From Syntrophomonas sp. DTU019 (GTDB taxonomy: Bacteria > Bacillota > Syntrophomonadia > Syntrophomonadales > Syntrophomonadaceae), in the NCBI GenBank assembly GCA_913757435.1, contig CAJYDM010000001.1, positions 806,001-870,000 of the forward strand: a stretch of DNA of 64,000 nucleotides, given 5' to 3'. The notes under the pieces are model-generated. The model was not told where the DNA came from. It saw only the letters and a program-made list of their open reading frames with translations, and did no database searches. The position numbers and the translations under genes were made by a program. Below, in pieces: positions 29,084 to 37,569 of the stretch. Each line of letters begins with the position of its first letter. Position 1 is the stretch's first letter.

Positions 29084-29550
29084 ATCCTATCCCAACGACA
29101 AACCAGTACATAACCCAGGTCCGCTAGCACCACCGTTGTCCAGTGGATCACGATGAATAGGGTGAATTTTTCGATAATACCATTCGCATCGCTCAATATC
29201 ATAAGGTATAATACGGCAATCGCAGCCAGGGTGAGTATGGTGGCGATTGCCAGGCATTGGATAAGGACGTCCGCATGATACTCATCATAGGGATGTCTGC
29301 GCAACAGCAGCATCATTACAACTAATATCGATATAGCGATGAGACCATAGGCGATGTAAGCATGAGAACCGGAAGCCAGAAAACCGCTCCAGGCGGTCCA
29401 AAAGTACTGGTCAGCCGCTGCCCGGTTGTAATACAACAGACTATTGAACTCTATATGGCCGGAAGTAAAAATAAATATAAACCCATAAAAGGCTGTAAAA
29501 ATGCTAAGCCCCAAGGCGTTTACGACCGGGTTCTTAAGTAAATGCTTCAT
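29080..29550 (-). CDS. Four-helix membrane protein of the Xre cassette
   Basis: A 156-residue protein with four predicted membrane segments (near residues 8-30, 60-82, 95-117 and 128-150). No catalytic motif is visible. Its start overlaps the stop of the Xre gene by ATGA, and its stop overlaps the start of the radical SAM gene the same way. Small Xre regulators paired with a multi-helix membrane protein are widespread in Firmicutes, usually with unknown function. Confidence 0.75.
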   Translation of the reverse strand: MKHLLKNPVVNALGLSIFTAFYGFIFIFTSGHIEFNSLLYYNRAAADQYFWTAWSGFLASGSHAYIAYGLIAISILVVMMLLLRRHPYDEYHADVLIQCLAIATILTLAAIAVLYLMILSDANGIIEKFTLFIVIHWTTVVLADLGYVLVCRWDRI

Positions 29551-29753
29551 TTCCTATCCTCCTCCTTGAATAGAAATAGATCTTCAATGGATACCCCGAA
29601 ATACTGAGCCAAATCGTAAGCCAGCCAGATGGAAGGATCGAACTTGCCCACTTCTATGGCATTGATGGCTTGGCGAGAAACGCCGACTCTTTCTCCCAGT
29701 TCTTTTTGGGTCAGCCCCTGCCCTTCCCGAAGCCGCTTAACCAGGTTTTGCAC
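29547..29753 (-). CDS. Xre-family transcription regulator
   Basis: A 68-residue protein that is nearly all helix-turn-helix: LTQKELGERVGVSRQAINAIEVGKF (residues about 14-38), followed by the conserved DPSIWLAYDLAQYFGVSIEDLF. It resembles short Cro/CI repressors. GTG at 29753-29751 follows GGGAGG. Two similar 16-base palindromes upstream (29774-29789 and 29818-29833) flank the likely promoter and are good candidates for its operators. Confidence 0.92.
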   Translation of the reverse strand: MQNLVKRLREGQGLTQKELGERVGVSRQAINAIEVGKFDPSIWLAYDLAQYFGVSIEDLFLFKEEDRK

Positions 29754-29773
29754 GTTATGGCCTCCCTTTTGGT

Positions 29774-29789
29774 GTAAGGTTTACCTTAC
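29774..29789 (-). promoter_or_regulatory. Candidate Xre operator O1
   Basis: GTAAGGTTTACCTTAC, a palindrome with seven-bp arms around TT. It lies 21 bases before the Xre start and just downstream of the proposed -10 box, covering the expected transcription start. Confidence 0.6.
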
Positions 29790-29793
29790 GCCA

Positions 29794-29822
29794 AGCTTAA
29801 CAAGATAGCCCCGCGGTGTCAA
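29794..29822 (-). promoter_or_regulatory. Candidate sigma-A promoter of the Xre operon
   Basis: On the reverse strand a perfect TTGACA (29822-29817) is followed after 17 bases by TAAGCT (29799-29794), a weak -10 match. O1 lies just downstream and O2 overlaps the -35 box. Confidence 0.5.
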
Positions 29823-29833
29823 GTAAACCTGAC
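29818..29833 (-). promoter_or_regulatory. Candidate Xre operator O2
   Basis: On the forward strand this reads GTCAAGTAAACCTGAC. It matches the reverse complement of O1 at 13 of 16 positions and overlaps the -35 box. Centres of O1 and O2 are 44 bases apart, about four helical turns. Confidence 0.5.
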
Positions 29834-30251
29834 ACGATTCCATATCTTCCTGCCTATAAGCACGTTCAACATGAAGGGAGATGCTTTTCTCCTGCAAAGC
29901 TTGTTTAAGCAAATAGCTCGCTTTGGAATAAAGCCTGCAAAATAGCAGACTATAATCGACAATTGCATCAACCTGGTATTCATCAGCCATACGAAGAATA
30001 TCATTGATACGACCCTGCTTATCGAAAAAACCGGCGCAGTTAGTTTGCATATAAGGGCGCGCCAAGGCCAGGACCTGATTTTTAAAGATCGGTTCCGCTT
30101 TCATCAAACACTTTTTCATAATAGTGGGAAACCGCTACAAGACTCTTCAAATAGCTCTCCTTTGGGTAGTTCTAGGCCTGGTTATGCTATAAAACCGCAT
30201 AAACGGCAACAATAGATTTATCCCACTGTGAACATTTTAGGGAATGGTGAT

Positions 30252-30279
30252 TTGCATTTGGGTTTTGGTGTGTTATTAT
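30252..30279 (+). promoter_or_regulatory. Possible sigma-A promoter of the ctsR operon
   Basis: TTGCAT and TATTAT separated by 16 bases, ending 44 bases before the ctsR start. The match is moderate, but the position directly before the CtsR box fits autoregulation. Confidence 0.45.
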
Positions 30280-30292
30280 AAAAATATCTAAA

Positions 30293-30309
30293 GGTCAATA
30301 ATAGTCAAA
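30293..30309 (+). promoter_or_regulatory. CtsR operator
   Basis: GGTCAATAATAGTCAAA matches the CtsR heptad repeat (RGTCAAANANRGTCAAA) with one mismatch. It lies 14 bases before the ctsR start codon, so CtsR binding would block the early transcribed region of its own operon. Confidence 0.85.
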
Positions 30310-30322
30310 GGGGTAGAAGGCG

Positions 30323-30760
30323 TTGAAAAGAAGCATCAGCGACCGTATTGAACAGTATATTAAAGTACTGATCAGCCGCAGCGATGCGCAGCAGATAGAG
30401 ATACAGAGGGCTGAACTGGCTGAAACCTTTTCCTGCGTGCCCTCTCAGGTGACTTATGTATTGTCGACCCGGTTTAACGGTAAGGATGGTTATATAACCG
30501 AAAGCAGACGGGGGGGCAAGGGGTTTGTGCGCATCACCCGCATCAGTTCGTCTTCGCCGGACTGCACTCGTCTGCAGAACGACCTGGAGGAAATGATCGC
30601 TCATATGCTGGAAGAGCAGCACTTGCAGGAATCAGAGGCTCAATTGATTAATTATCTGCTCTCGGCCTTGTCTGAAGATCTTGACGAGGAACAGCGGCAT
30701 TTGGTTCTGTCCAGGATGGTCAAGGCTATAGCCCGATATAACAGCCTGCACAGTAAATAG
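30323..30760 (+). CDS. ctsR: Heat-shock repressor CtsR
   Basis: CtsR represses clp genes and is inactivated by heat. The 145-residue protein has the N-terminal winged helix-turn-helix (SDRIEQYIKVLI, AELAETFSCVPSQVTYVLSTRF) and the beta-wing ESRRGGKGFVRI with its glycine thermosensor, the conserved RGGGG-like tip reading RRGGKG here. The start is TTG 30323 after AAGGGG. It heads ctsR-mcsA-mcsB-clpC. Confidence 0.95.
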   Translation: MKRSISDRIEQYIKVLISRSDAQQIEIQRAELAETFSCVPSQVTYVLSTRFNGKDGYITESRRGGKGFVRITRISSSSPDCTRLQNDLEEMIAHMLEEQHLQESEAQLINYLLSALSEDLDEEQRHLVLSRMVKAIARYNSLHSK

Positions 30761-30773
30761 GGGGAATTTGACT

Positions 30774-31280
30774 ATGAATTGTGATGAATGTAAACATAAC
30801 CTGGCTACGGTACATTTGACCGAGATGTATAACGGACAGAAGAACGAGATGCATCTCTGTGCCTCTTGTGCCGCCAAAAAGGGGGCTATGATGTTTGATC
30901 CCAGTCAGTTCAACATGCCCAACCTTTTGGGGGGATTTCTGAGTGGACCCCAGGCGGTGCAGGGTTTCGCCAATACCACGCCGATGGCTGCCTGCAAAAC
31001 CTGCGGAATCAGCTTTTTGGACATACGCAATACGGGCAAATTAGGCTGTCCGGACTGCTATCAAGCTTTTGCTGAAGAGCTGGAGTCTTCCTTGAAGAGG
31101 ATACACGGCAACAGCCAGCATACTGGCAAAATACCGTTGCGCAGCGGGGAGAATACTCGGGTGAAGCGGCGCATCGAAGAATTGAAAGAACAGCTGCAGT
31201 CTGCCATCATGGCTGAGGACTACGAAAAAGCTGCGGAAATCAGGGATATGATGAAAGAAATTGAAAAAAAGCTGGATTAG
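30774..31280 (+). CDS. mcsA: McsA, activator of the McsB kinase
   Basis: McsA is a zinc-binding partner that activates the protein-arginine kinase McsB. The 168-residue protein has CxxC pairs (CDEC and CASC near the N-terminus; CKTC and CPDC in the middle) and a C-terminal UVR domain (LKEQLQSAIMAEDYEKAAEIRDMMKEIE), the helix pair that docks on ClpC. ATG 30774 follows GGGGGA; the ctsR stop is 14 bases upstream. Confidence 0.95.
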   Translation: MNCDECKHNLATVHLTEMYNGQKNEMHLCASCAAKKGAMMFDPSQFNMPNLLGGFLSGPQAVQGFANTTPMAACKTCGISFLDIRNTGKLGCPDCYQAFAEELESSLKRIHGNSQHTGKIPLRSGENTRVKRRIEELKEQLQSAIMAEDYEKAAEIRDMMKEIEKKLD

Positions 31281-31293
31281 AGGTGATACCCAG

Positions 31294-32373
31294 ATGGGAA
31301 TCGATCCTTTGTTGTACAGTACCCATGTAGGTTGGATGGAAACTAAAGCCGGAATTGACGCGGATGTAGTCATCAGCAGCCGGGTCAGGCTGGCTAGGAA
31401 TATCGATAACATCCCTTTTCCCCATCTATTGAATGAAAACAGTGGGAAAGGCGTTATCGAGCTGATCACAAAGGCTTGTGAGCAGAGCGGTTACGAGCCG
31501 CTGCGGGCAATGCAGCTGGTGACCTTTGACCAACTCTCCGAACTGGACCGGATGATACTGATGGAAAAGCATCTGATCAGCCCTCAGCATGCTCGTTTTA
31601 ACAGCAGTCATCGCGGGCTGATGGTCAACTCTGACGGGGCTCTGTCAATTATGATCAATGAAGAGGACCACCTGCGCATTCAGGGCTTGCTGCCCGGCCT
31701 CGCCCTGGAGGAATGCAGTCGTCAGGTGCAGACACTGGATGATGAACTGGAAAAACAATTGACCTGGGCTTTCGATGCCCAGCGTGGTTATCTCACTGCC
31801 TGCCCTACCAATGTAGGAACCGGAATGCGGGCTTCGGTGATGCTGCACCTGCCGGGAATGGCGATGACCGCCCAGATCAACCGCATCTTTCACAACATTG
31901 GACAACTGGGCATGACAGTCAGAGGCCTGTATGGAGAAGGTACCGAAGTTCTGGGGAATTTTTATCAGCTTTCCAATCAAGTAACCCTGGGGCTCAGTGA
32001 AGAAGAAATCTGCCATAACCTCTTCCTGATGACCAGGCAGATCATTGAGCAGGAGCGTATGGTGAGGGAGAGTCTCAAGCAGGGCATGATATATCAGCTC
32101 CATGACAGAATCGGCCGTGCTTACGGGCTTTTAAGCCATGCCCGCATTATGAGCTCCAACGAGGCCTTGACCTTGTTGTCCGATTTGCGCCTGGGGGTGG
32201 ACCTGGGGCTTATCACCCACATTCAGGCCAGTGCCATCAACGAACTCATTGTGGCTATCCGTCCGGCTCACTTACAAAAAAGAGCCGGGCAAGATATGGA
32301 TGCCTTTGGGCGCGATATTAAGAGGGCTGAAATCATTAAAGAGATCTTATTTCGAAAAAATACTCAGTCTTAA
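31294..32373 (+). CDS. mcsB: Protein-arginine kinase McsB
   Basis: McsB phosphorylates arginines on damaged proteins and on CtsR, tagging substrates for ClpCP. The 359-residue protein has the phosphagen-kinase fold: [11 protein letters not shown] near the N-terminus for ATP phosphates and [18 protein letters not shown] around the catalytic loop. The C-terminal [10 protein letters not shown] segment is conserved. ATG 31294 is seven bases after AGGTGA; the mcsA stop is 13 bases upstream. Confidence 0.95.
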   Translation: MGIDPLLYSTHVGWMETKAGIDADVVISSRVRLARNIDNIPFPHLLNENSGKGVIELITKACEQSGYEPLRAMQLVTFDQLSELDRMILMEKHLISPQHARFNSSHRGLMVNSDGALSIMINEEDHLRIQGLLPGLALEECSRQVQTLDDELEKQLTWAFDAQRGYLTACPTNVGTGMRASVMLHLPGMAMTAQINRIFHNIGQLGMTVRGLYGEGTEVLGNFYQLSNQVTLGLSEEEICHNLFLMTRQIIEQERMVRESLKQGMIYQLHDRIGRAYGLLSHARIMSSNEALTLLSDLRLGVDLGLITHIQASAINELIVAIRPAHLQKRAGQDMDAFGRDIKRAEIIKEILFRKNTQS

Positions 32374-32396
32374 GGCTGATAAAAGGAGGACTAGTG

Positions 32397-34874
32397 ATGT
32401 TCAGGAAATTTACGCAACGTGCCCGCAACGCGGTGCTGCATGCCCAGGAAGAAGCCAAACAGATGAATCACCCCGCCATCGGCACCGAACATATATTGTT
32501 AGGTCTGCTGCGAGAGGGTGAAGGAGTTGGAGCCAAAGCCTTACTCAGTCTGGGTATGGACTTGGATAAATTACGAGAAGAAGTTACGAAAGTGATGGGA
32601 GAGAGCAGTACTGCGCGTGAGCAGCAGGCCGGAGATCTGCCCATCACTCCGCGGGCGAAAAAGGTATTCAACCTGGCCTTTGACGAGGCAAGGTTGCAGG
32701 GGGTCAACTATGTAGGCACCGAACACCTCTTGCTGGCTCTGCTGCGGGAGGAAGAAGGAGTGGCCGGACAGGTTTTGATATCCATGTCGCTAAAGCTGGA
32801 TGAGGTCAGGGAACAGGTGATTATCCTTTTAGGTGGCGAGACTACTTCCAACCAGGGCGGGCCGTCTTACAATGAACAACCCCCCAGCCCGGTTCCACCG
32901 CAGGCCAAAAGAAAGGGCAAGAGCAAGACCCCGACTCTGGACCAATTTAGCCGGGACCTGACCCACGATGCCGGTGAAGGCCGTCTCGATCCGGTAATCG
33001 GCCGCAACCAGGAGATAGAAAGGGTTATCCAGGTTCTATCCCGCCGAACCAAGAACAATCCAGTCTTGATCGGAGATCCCGGGGTGGGCAAGACTGCTAT
33101 AGTAGAGGGCTTGGCTCAGCGCATCATCGAGAACCGGGTGCCGGAGATCCTGGGTAACAAGAGAGTTGTGACCCTGGACCTGTCCTCAATGATTGCCGGC
33201 ACTAAATACCGCGGAGAATTTGAGGATCGCCTCACCAAAATCATCACCGAGATCAAGAGTGCTGGGGATATTATTGTTTTCATCGATGAACTGCACACTA
33301 TCGTGGGGGCCGGAGCTGCGGAAGGTGCCATCGACGCTGCCAACATATTGAAGCCTTCGCTGGCCCGGGGAGAATTCCAATGCGTGGGTGCCACCACCTT
33401 GGATGAGTACCGCAAACACATCGAGAAGGATGCCGCTTTGGAGAGGCGCTTCCAGCCCATACTGGTGGATGAGCCCAGCCAGGAGGAGAGCATTGAGATA
33501 CTAAAAGGTCTGCGCGACCGTTACGAAGCTCATCATGGGGTGAAAATCAGCGACGAGGCCATAGAGGCTGCAGTACGCTTGTCGGCTCGCTACATCACCG
33601 ATCGCTTCCTTCCCGACAAGGCTATCGATTTGATCGATGAAGCCTCTTCTAAGGTAAGGCTGATAAATTACATCGTGCCGCCGGAACTTAAGGATAAGGA
33701 AGCCCGGTTGGAAGAATTGATTAAGGAGAAAGAGGAAGCCATCAACGCGCAGGAATATGAGAAAGCCGCTTTCATGCGCGATGAAGAGCAGCGCCTTAAA
33801 ACTGAAATAGAAAACGATCGCAAGGAATGGGTCAATCAGCGCAACCTTACGGTCGGTTCAGTGGGTGAAGAAGAGATTGCCAGCATCGTTTCCAACTGGA
33901 CCGGGGTGCCGGTGAGCAAACTGGCTGCCGAGGAGAGCGAGCGGCTGGTGCATTTGGAAGAGGTCCTGCATCAGCGGGTGATTGGCCAGGATGAAGCCGT
34001 TGAGGCCATTTCCCGAGCGGTAAGACGCTCCCGGGCCGGATTGAAGAACCCCAAGCGGCCTACCGGTTCGTTTGTCTTCTTAGGACCGACCGGGGTGGGC
34101 AAGACGGAATTGGCCCGGGCACTGGCGGAGGCCATGTTCGGCACCGAAGAGGCCATGATCAGGCTGGATATGTCAGAATATATGGAGAAACATGCGGTTT
34201 CTAGGATGATCGGCTCCCCGCCCGGCTATGTGGGCTACGATGAAGGCGGACAGCTCACTGAAAAGGTGCGTCGCAAGCCGTATTCAGTCATACTCTTGGA
34301 CGAAATCGAAAAGGCTCACCCGGATGTTTTCAACATTCTGCTGCAGGTCCTTGAAGATGGGCGCCTTACCGACGGACAGGGCCGCACCGTGGACTTTCGC
34401 AACACTATTCTTATCATGACCTCCAATGTGGGGGCACAGATGATCAAGAGTGGCAATAAGGTAGGGTTTAGCACTGCTATTGATGAAGCTGAAAACTATA
34501 ACCGCATGAAAGACCGTATTATGGAGCAGCTTAAACACACTTTCCGCCCCGAGTTCATCAACCGGGTCGACGAGTTAATAGTGTTTTCAAGCCTATCCGA
34601 AGAAGAATTGCGGCAAATCGTAGAACTGCTCCTAAAGGACTTCTTTAAGCGGGTGGAGGAGAACGGATATCAGATGCAGATCAGCGATGAAGCCAAAACC
34701 ATTATTATGAAAGAAGGCTTCGACCCTGCTTATGGAGCCCGCCCTTTGAAAAGGGCTTTGCAGAGGCTTATTGAAGACACCGTTTCCGAGGAGATCCTGA
34801 AAAAGACGGTAGAGCCCGGGGATACCATTCTCATCGACGCCGAAGACGGCCGTATAGTGGTCAAAAAGCTATAA
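32397..34874 (+). CDS. clpC: AAA+ unfoldase ClpC
   Basis: ClpC unfolds proteins and feeds them to ClpP. The 825-residue protein has the double N-domain repeat ([40 protein letters not shown]), AAA-1 with [15 protein letters not shown], a middle domain with a UVR-like segment ([22 protein letters not shown]) that marks ClpC, and AAA-2 with [19 protein letters not shown] 32397 is six bases after AAGGAGGA. Last gene of the ctsR operon. Confidence 0.97.
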   Translation: MFRKFTQRARNAVLHAQEEAKQMNHPAIGTEHILLGLLREGEGVGAKALLSLGMDLDKLREEVTKVMGESSTAREQQAGDLPITPRAKKVFNLAFDEARLQGVNYVGTEHLLLALLREEEGVAGQVLISMSLKLDEVREQVIILLGGETTSNQGGPSYNEQPPSPVPPQAKRKGKSKTPTLDQFSRDLTHDAGEGRLDPVIGRNQEIERVIQVLSRRTKNNPVLIGDPGVGKTAIVEGLAQRIIENRVPEILGNKRVVTLDLSSMIAGTKYRGEFEDRLTKIITEIKSAGDIIVFIDELHTIVGAGAAEGAIDAANILKPSLARGEFQCVGATTLDEYRKHIEKDAALERRFQPILVDEPSQEESIEILKGLRDRYEAHHGVKISDEAIEAAVRLSARYITDRFLPDKAIDLIDEASSKVRLINYIVPPELKDKEARLEELIKEKEEAINAQEYEKAAFMRDEEQRLKTEIENDRKEWVNQRNLTVGSVGEEEIASIVSNWTGVPVSKLAAEESERLVHLEEVLHQRVIGQDEAVEAISRAVRRSRAGLKNPKRPTGSFVFLGPTGVGKTELARALAEAMFGTEEAMIRLDMSEYMEKHAVSRMIGSPPGYVGYDEGGQLTEKVRRKPYSVILLDEIEKAHPDVFNILLQVLEDGRLTDGQGRTVDFRNTILIMTSNVGAQMIKSGNKVGFSTAIDEAENYNRMKDRIMEQLKHTFRPEFINRVDELIVFSSLSEEELRQIVELLLKDFFKRVEENGYQMQISDEAKTIIMKEGFDPAYGARPLKRALQRLIEDTVSEEILKKTVEPGDTILIDAEDGRIVVKKL

Positions 34875-34881
34875 ATATTGT

Positions 34882-34907
34882 GGCCGGGGAGCATGGTTTT
34901 CCCGGCC
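34882..34907 (+). terminator. Probable terminator of the ctsR-clpC operon
   Basis: GGCCGGG / CCCGGCC seven-bp stem with a 12-base loop; no strong T tract follows, so termination may be partial. Confidence 0.55.
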
Positions 34908-34994
34908 TATACATAAAAATAGCGCCTGCTGCAGCGTCCCTCTTTATACTGGTACGAATTGGTATATAATATTTCTGTAAGGAGCGTTCGTACT

Positions 34995-36341
34995 TTGAAA
35001 ATATCAAACCTTTATATATGCAGCAATTGCGCCTATGAAAACAGCAAATGGCTGGGGAAGTGCCCATCCTGCGGGATGTGGAATACTCTGCAGGAAGAGA
35101 TCCGCACCAATAAGCCAGTCTCTTTGGCCAGAACCGGCGTGGAGGCAGTTTCTCTGCAGGACATTCCCCTGGAAGAGGTCAGGAGGACCGGCAGCGGGAT
35201 CGGTGAGTTGGACCGGGTACTGGGAGGCGGCATGGTGCCGGGTTCGGTGATATTGCTGGGTGGCAACCCTGGCATCGGCAAATCCACTCTGCTTTTGCAG
35301 GTGGCTCAGGCTATCGCCCGACAGGGGGAGAAGGTGCTCTATCTGTGTGGAGAAGAATCCTTGCAGCAGATCAGGCTCAGGGCTATACGCCTGGGGGTGG
35401 ACAGCCCGGCTATTTTCCTGGTGGCAGAACAGAACATCGAGCTCCTGGCAGGATACATTGAGAAGATAAAACCTTCCACAGTAATAATAGATTCTGTACA
35501 GGCGGTATACTGCAATGAGGTTTCATCCATACCGGGCAGTATAGTGCAACTGCGGGAATGCACCGCCCGCATCACTGAAATCGCCAAGAGGCGCGGCATA
35601 ACCTTTTTTCTGATCGGCCATGTGACAAAAGAAGGAGTAATCGCCGGACCCAAGGTGTTGGAACATATGGTGGATGTGGTGCTGTCCTTTGAAGGGGAGA
35701 AGAGTTTCTCTTTCAGGATACTGCGAGGGGTGAAAAACCGCTTTGGTTCTACAGACGAGGTTGGCCTTCTGGAAATGGGTGCGGACGGTTTAAGTGAGGT
35801 CTTGGATCCTGCCAGCATATTCCTCAGTGCTGAGGCGGTGCTAACCTCAGGGACGGCTATCACCACCAGCGTAGAGGGCAGCCGGCCTTTATTGATCGAG
35901 GTGCAGGCCCTGGTTAGCGCCTCCGGGCCTGGTTATCCCAAACGCATGGCGGCTGGCATCGACCAGAATCGATTGGCCCTGATCACGGCAGTACTGGAGA
36001 AACGCCTGGGGTTCCATCTATCCGCTTGTGATGTGTTTCTCAAAATTACCGGCGGGGTTTTTCTGCGAGATCCATCGATAGATTTCGGCATTGCCGCAGC
36101 CATAATATCCAGCCATCTGGATTTGGTTATACCGGCACATACCGTTTTTATAGGGGAATTGGGGCTTTCCGGGCAGATTCGGCCAGTGCCCTGCCTGGAA
36201 CTGCGTTTGAAAGAGATCGCCAAAATGGGTTACTCCCGGGTGGTGATCCCCAAACAGGGGCGGATACCGGCAATGGCTGATCTGAGTTGCATTGAAGTGC
36301 AGACCATAGAAGAGATCCTGGAGCTGATAAGGGAAGGATGA
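34995..36341 (+). CDS. radA: DNA repair protein RadA
   Basis: RadA helps process recombination intermediates as a branch-migration helicase. The 448-residue protein has an N-terminal zinc finger (CSNC...CPSC), a RecA-like ATPase (GGNPGIGKSTLLLQ), the RadA-specific KNRFGSTDEVG motif and a Lon-protease-like C-terminal domain (GDVF-like block ACDVFLKITGGVFLRDPSIDFGIAAA as family text). TTG 34995 follows AAGGAG at ten bases and gives the normal N-terminus; a GTG upstream lacks a site. A TATAAT at 34969 region marks a probable own promoter. The stop overlaps disA by ATGA. Confidence 0.95.
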   Translation: MKISNLYICSNCAYENSKWLGKCPSCGMWNTLQEEIRTNKPVSLARTGVEAVSLQDIPLEEVRRTGSGIGELDRVLGGGMVPGSVILLGGNPGIGKSTLLLQVAQAIARQGEKVLYLCGEESLQQIRLRAIRLGVDSPAIFLVAEQNIELLAGYIEKIKPSTVIIDSVQAVYCNEVSSIPGSIVQLRECTARITEIAKRRGITFFLIGHVTKEGVIAGPKVLEHMVDVVLSFEGEKSFSFRILRGVKNRFGSTDEVGLLEMGADGLSEVLDPASIFLSAEAVLTSGTAITTSVEGSRPLLIEVQALVSASGPGYPKRMAAGIDQNRLALITAVLEKRLGFHLSACDVFLKITGGVFLRDPSIDFGIAAAIISSHLDLVIPAHTVFIGELGLSGQIRPVPCLELRLKEIAKMGYSRVVIPKQGRIPAMADLSCIEVQTIEEILELIREG

Positions 36342-37417
36342 TGGGGTTGGAAGACATTTATCAAGGAGCGTTCAAGAAATACCTGGAGATGCTGGCGCCG
36401 GGGACGGTGTTTCGCATCGGGGTGGAAAACATCCTCCAGGCCAACACCGGAGGGCTGATCGTGATGGGAGATTCTCCCGAATTGATGGCCATCGTTAACG
36501 GTGGATTCCATATTGACTGCGAATACAGCCCGGCTCGCATCTACGAGTTGGCCAAAATGGATGGTGCCATTATTACTAATCATGATGCCTCCCGGATACT
36601 TAAGGCCAATGTACAGCTTTCTCCTGATTCCGCTCTGCCCTCCAATGAGACCGGCATTCGCCACCGCACTGCGCAGCGGGTGGCCCGGCAGACCGGCGAA
36701 TTGGTGGTAGCCATCTCCCAGCGGCGCAAGCAGGTTACCCTTTATCAGGGCAACATCACCTTCCGCCTGCGCGACCTGAACTCCATCCTGGTCAAGGCTA
36801 ACCAAGCCTTGCAGACCCTGGAGAAACACCGTAATGTTCTGGGGCGGGAACTGCACCGCTTAAGCGGTCTGGAATTTGAAGATATGGTAACCGTTACTGA
36901 AGTATGCGAGGTCTTGAAACGCGCTATAAAGGTCTTGCGCATCGCGCGGGAGATCGAGTGTTACATCGTGGAATTGGGCGTGGAAGGACGATTGGTAAAA
37001 ATGCAATTGGATGAGATGGTGGCCAATGTTGCCGAAGAGGCGGTTTACATCGTACAGGATTACTACCATCATCTGGGCAAATCTCCCCGCGACATTGTGG
37101 CCGATTTGCGCAGAGCTTTTGAGGAAGATCTCTCCGATACCCTGTATATAGCGCGTGTCCTGGGGTTGGGCAGCGCCAGCAGCCATCTTGAGCAGCAGGT
37201 GGCACCGCGCGGCTACCGCATGCTGCAACGCCTGCCGCGCATCCCCGGTTCGGTCATAGCCAACCTGGTCGAGCGTTTCGAACTATTATCCAATATATTG
37301 CGGGCTACCATTGCCGAACTGGATGATGTTGAAGGCATCGGCGAGGTGCGGGCGCGCTACATCAAAAGCGGCTTGAAGCGCATGCAGGAACAGCTCTTAA
37401 TGGAATACATGGTATAA
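36338..37417 (+). CDS. disA: Diadenylate cyclase DisA, DNA integrity scanner
   Basis: DisA makes c-di-AMP from two ATP and senses branched DNA. The 359-residue protein has the DAC domain with the DGA motif (KMDGAIITN) and the RHR motif (GIRHRTAQR), a helical spine, and a C-terminal helix-hairpin-helix domain (LDDVEGIGEVRARYIKSGLKR). It overlaps radA by four bases, so the two are coupled. RadA is a known DisA partner. The REP-like palindrome and IS1182 element follow directly. Confidence 0.96.
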   Translation: MMGLEDIYQGAFKKYLEMLAPGTVFRIGVENILQANTGGLIVMGDSPELMAIVNGGFHIDCEYSPARIYELAKMDGAIITNHDASRILKANVQLSPDSALPSNETGIRHRTAQRVARQTGELVVAISQRRKQVTLYQGNITFRLRDLNSILVKANQALQTLEKHRNVLGRELHRLSGLEFEDMVTVTEVCEVLKRAIKVLRIAREIECYIVELGVEGRLVKMQLDEMVANVAEEAVYIVQDYYHHLGKSPRDIVADLRRAFEEDLSDTLYIARVLGLGSASSHLEQQVAPRGYRMLQRLPRIPGSVIANLVERFELLSNILRATIAELDDVEGIGEVRARYIKSGLKRMQEQLLMEYMV

Positions 37418-37426
37418 AAAGCGGCC

Positions 37427-37488
37427 CGGAGGCATGGGGACGGTTCTTTTGCCTTGTTTTTCAACGAAAAACAAGGCAAAAGAACCGT
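37427..37488. repeat. REP-like palindrome, left part (split by IS1182)
   Basis: A left arm (37427-37461) and most of its right arm (37467-37488) are separated by CAACG. The inner 23-bp stem (37439-37461 with 37467-37489) is perfect. The missing 13 bases of the right arm, plus a copy of CCGT, occur beyond the IS at 39115-39131. The core GGGGACGGTTCTTTTG is of the kind dispersed in several clostridial genomes, as I recall. Position 10 bases after disA. Confidence 0.7.
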
Positions 37489-37569
37489 CAGACTGTGTGA
37501 AAACTAGTCCGCAGAAAAAGGAAAAAAACATATAAAAGTCGAATGATAGGGTGATAGCGAGGTGGAATA

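Larger units (their letters stand above)
29781..30119 (-). pseudogene. Remnant of a 2-hydroxyacyl-CoA dehydratase (HgdB-like) gene
   Basis: The 112-residue frame resembles the C-terminal part of HgdB/BcrC-family proteins, which bind an iron-sulfur cluster and help dehydrate 2-hydroxyacyl-CoA. GRINDILRMADEYQVDAIVDYSLLFCRLY corresponds to the conserved segment with the cluster cysteine; HVERAYRQEDM replaces the usual ETDY...ED. Full family members have about 370 residues, so only the last quarter remains. A stop codon lies 18 bases before the ATG and no ribosome binding site is visible. The final 20 residues run into the Xre control region and do not look like the family. Most likely a decayed gene. 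Confidence 0.5.

Noticed and set aside
36404-36420. Second copy of the GGGGACGG repeat inside disA
   Set aside because: Only eight bases match and no palindrome surrounds them; chance in coding sequence.
37427-37489. Rho-independent terminator of disA
   Set aside because: The hairpin has no T tract, much longer arms than a terminator and an exact partner beyond the IS. A REP-like palindrome explains it better, though it may still slow transcription.
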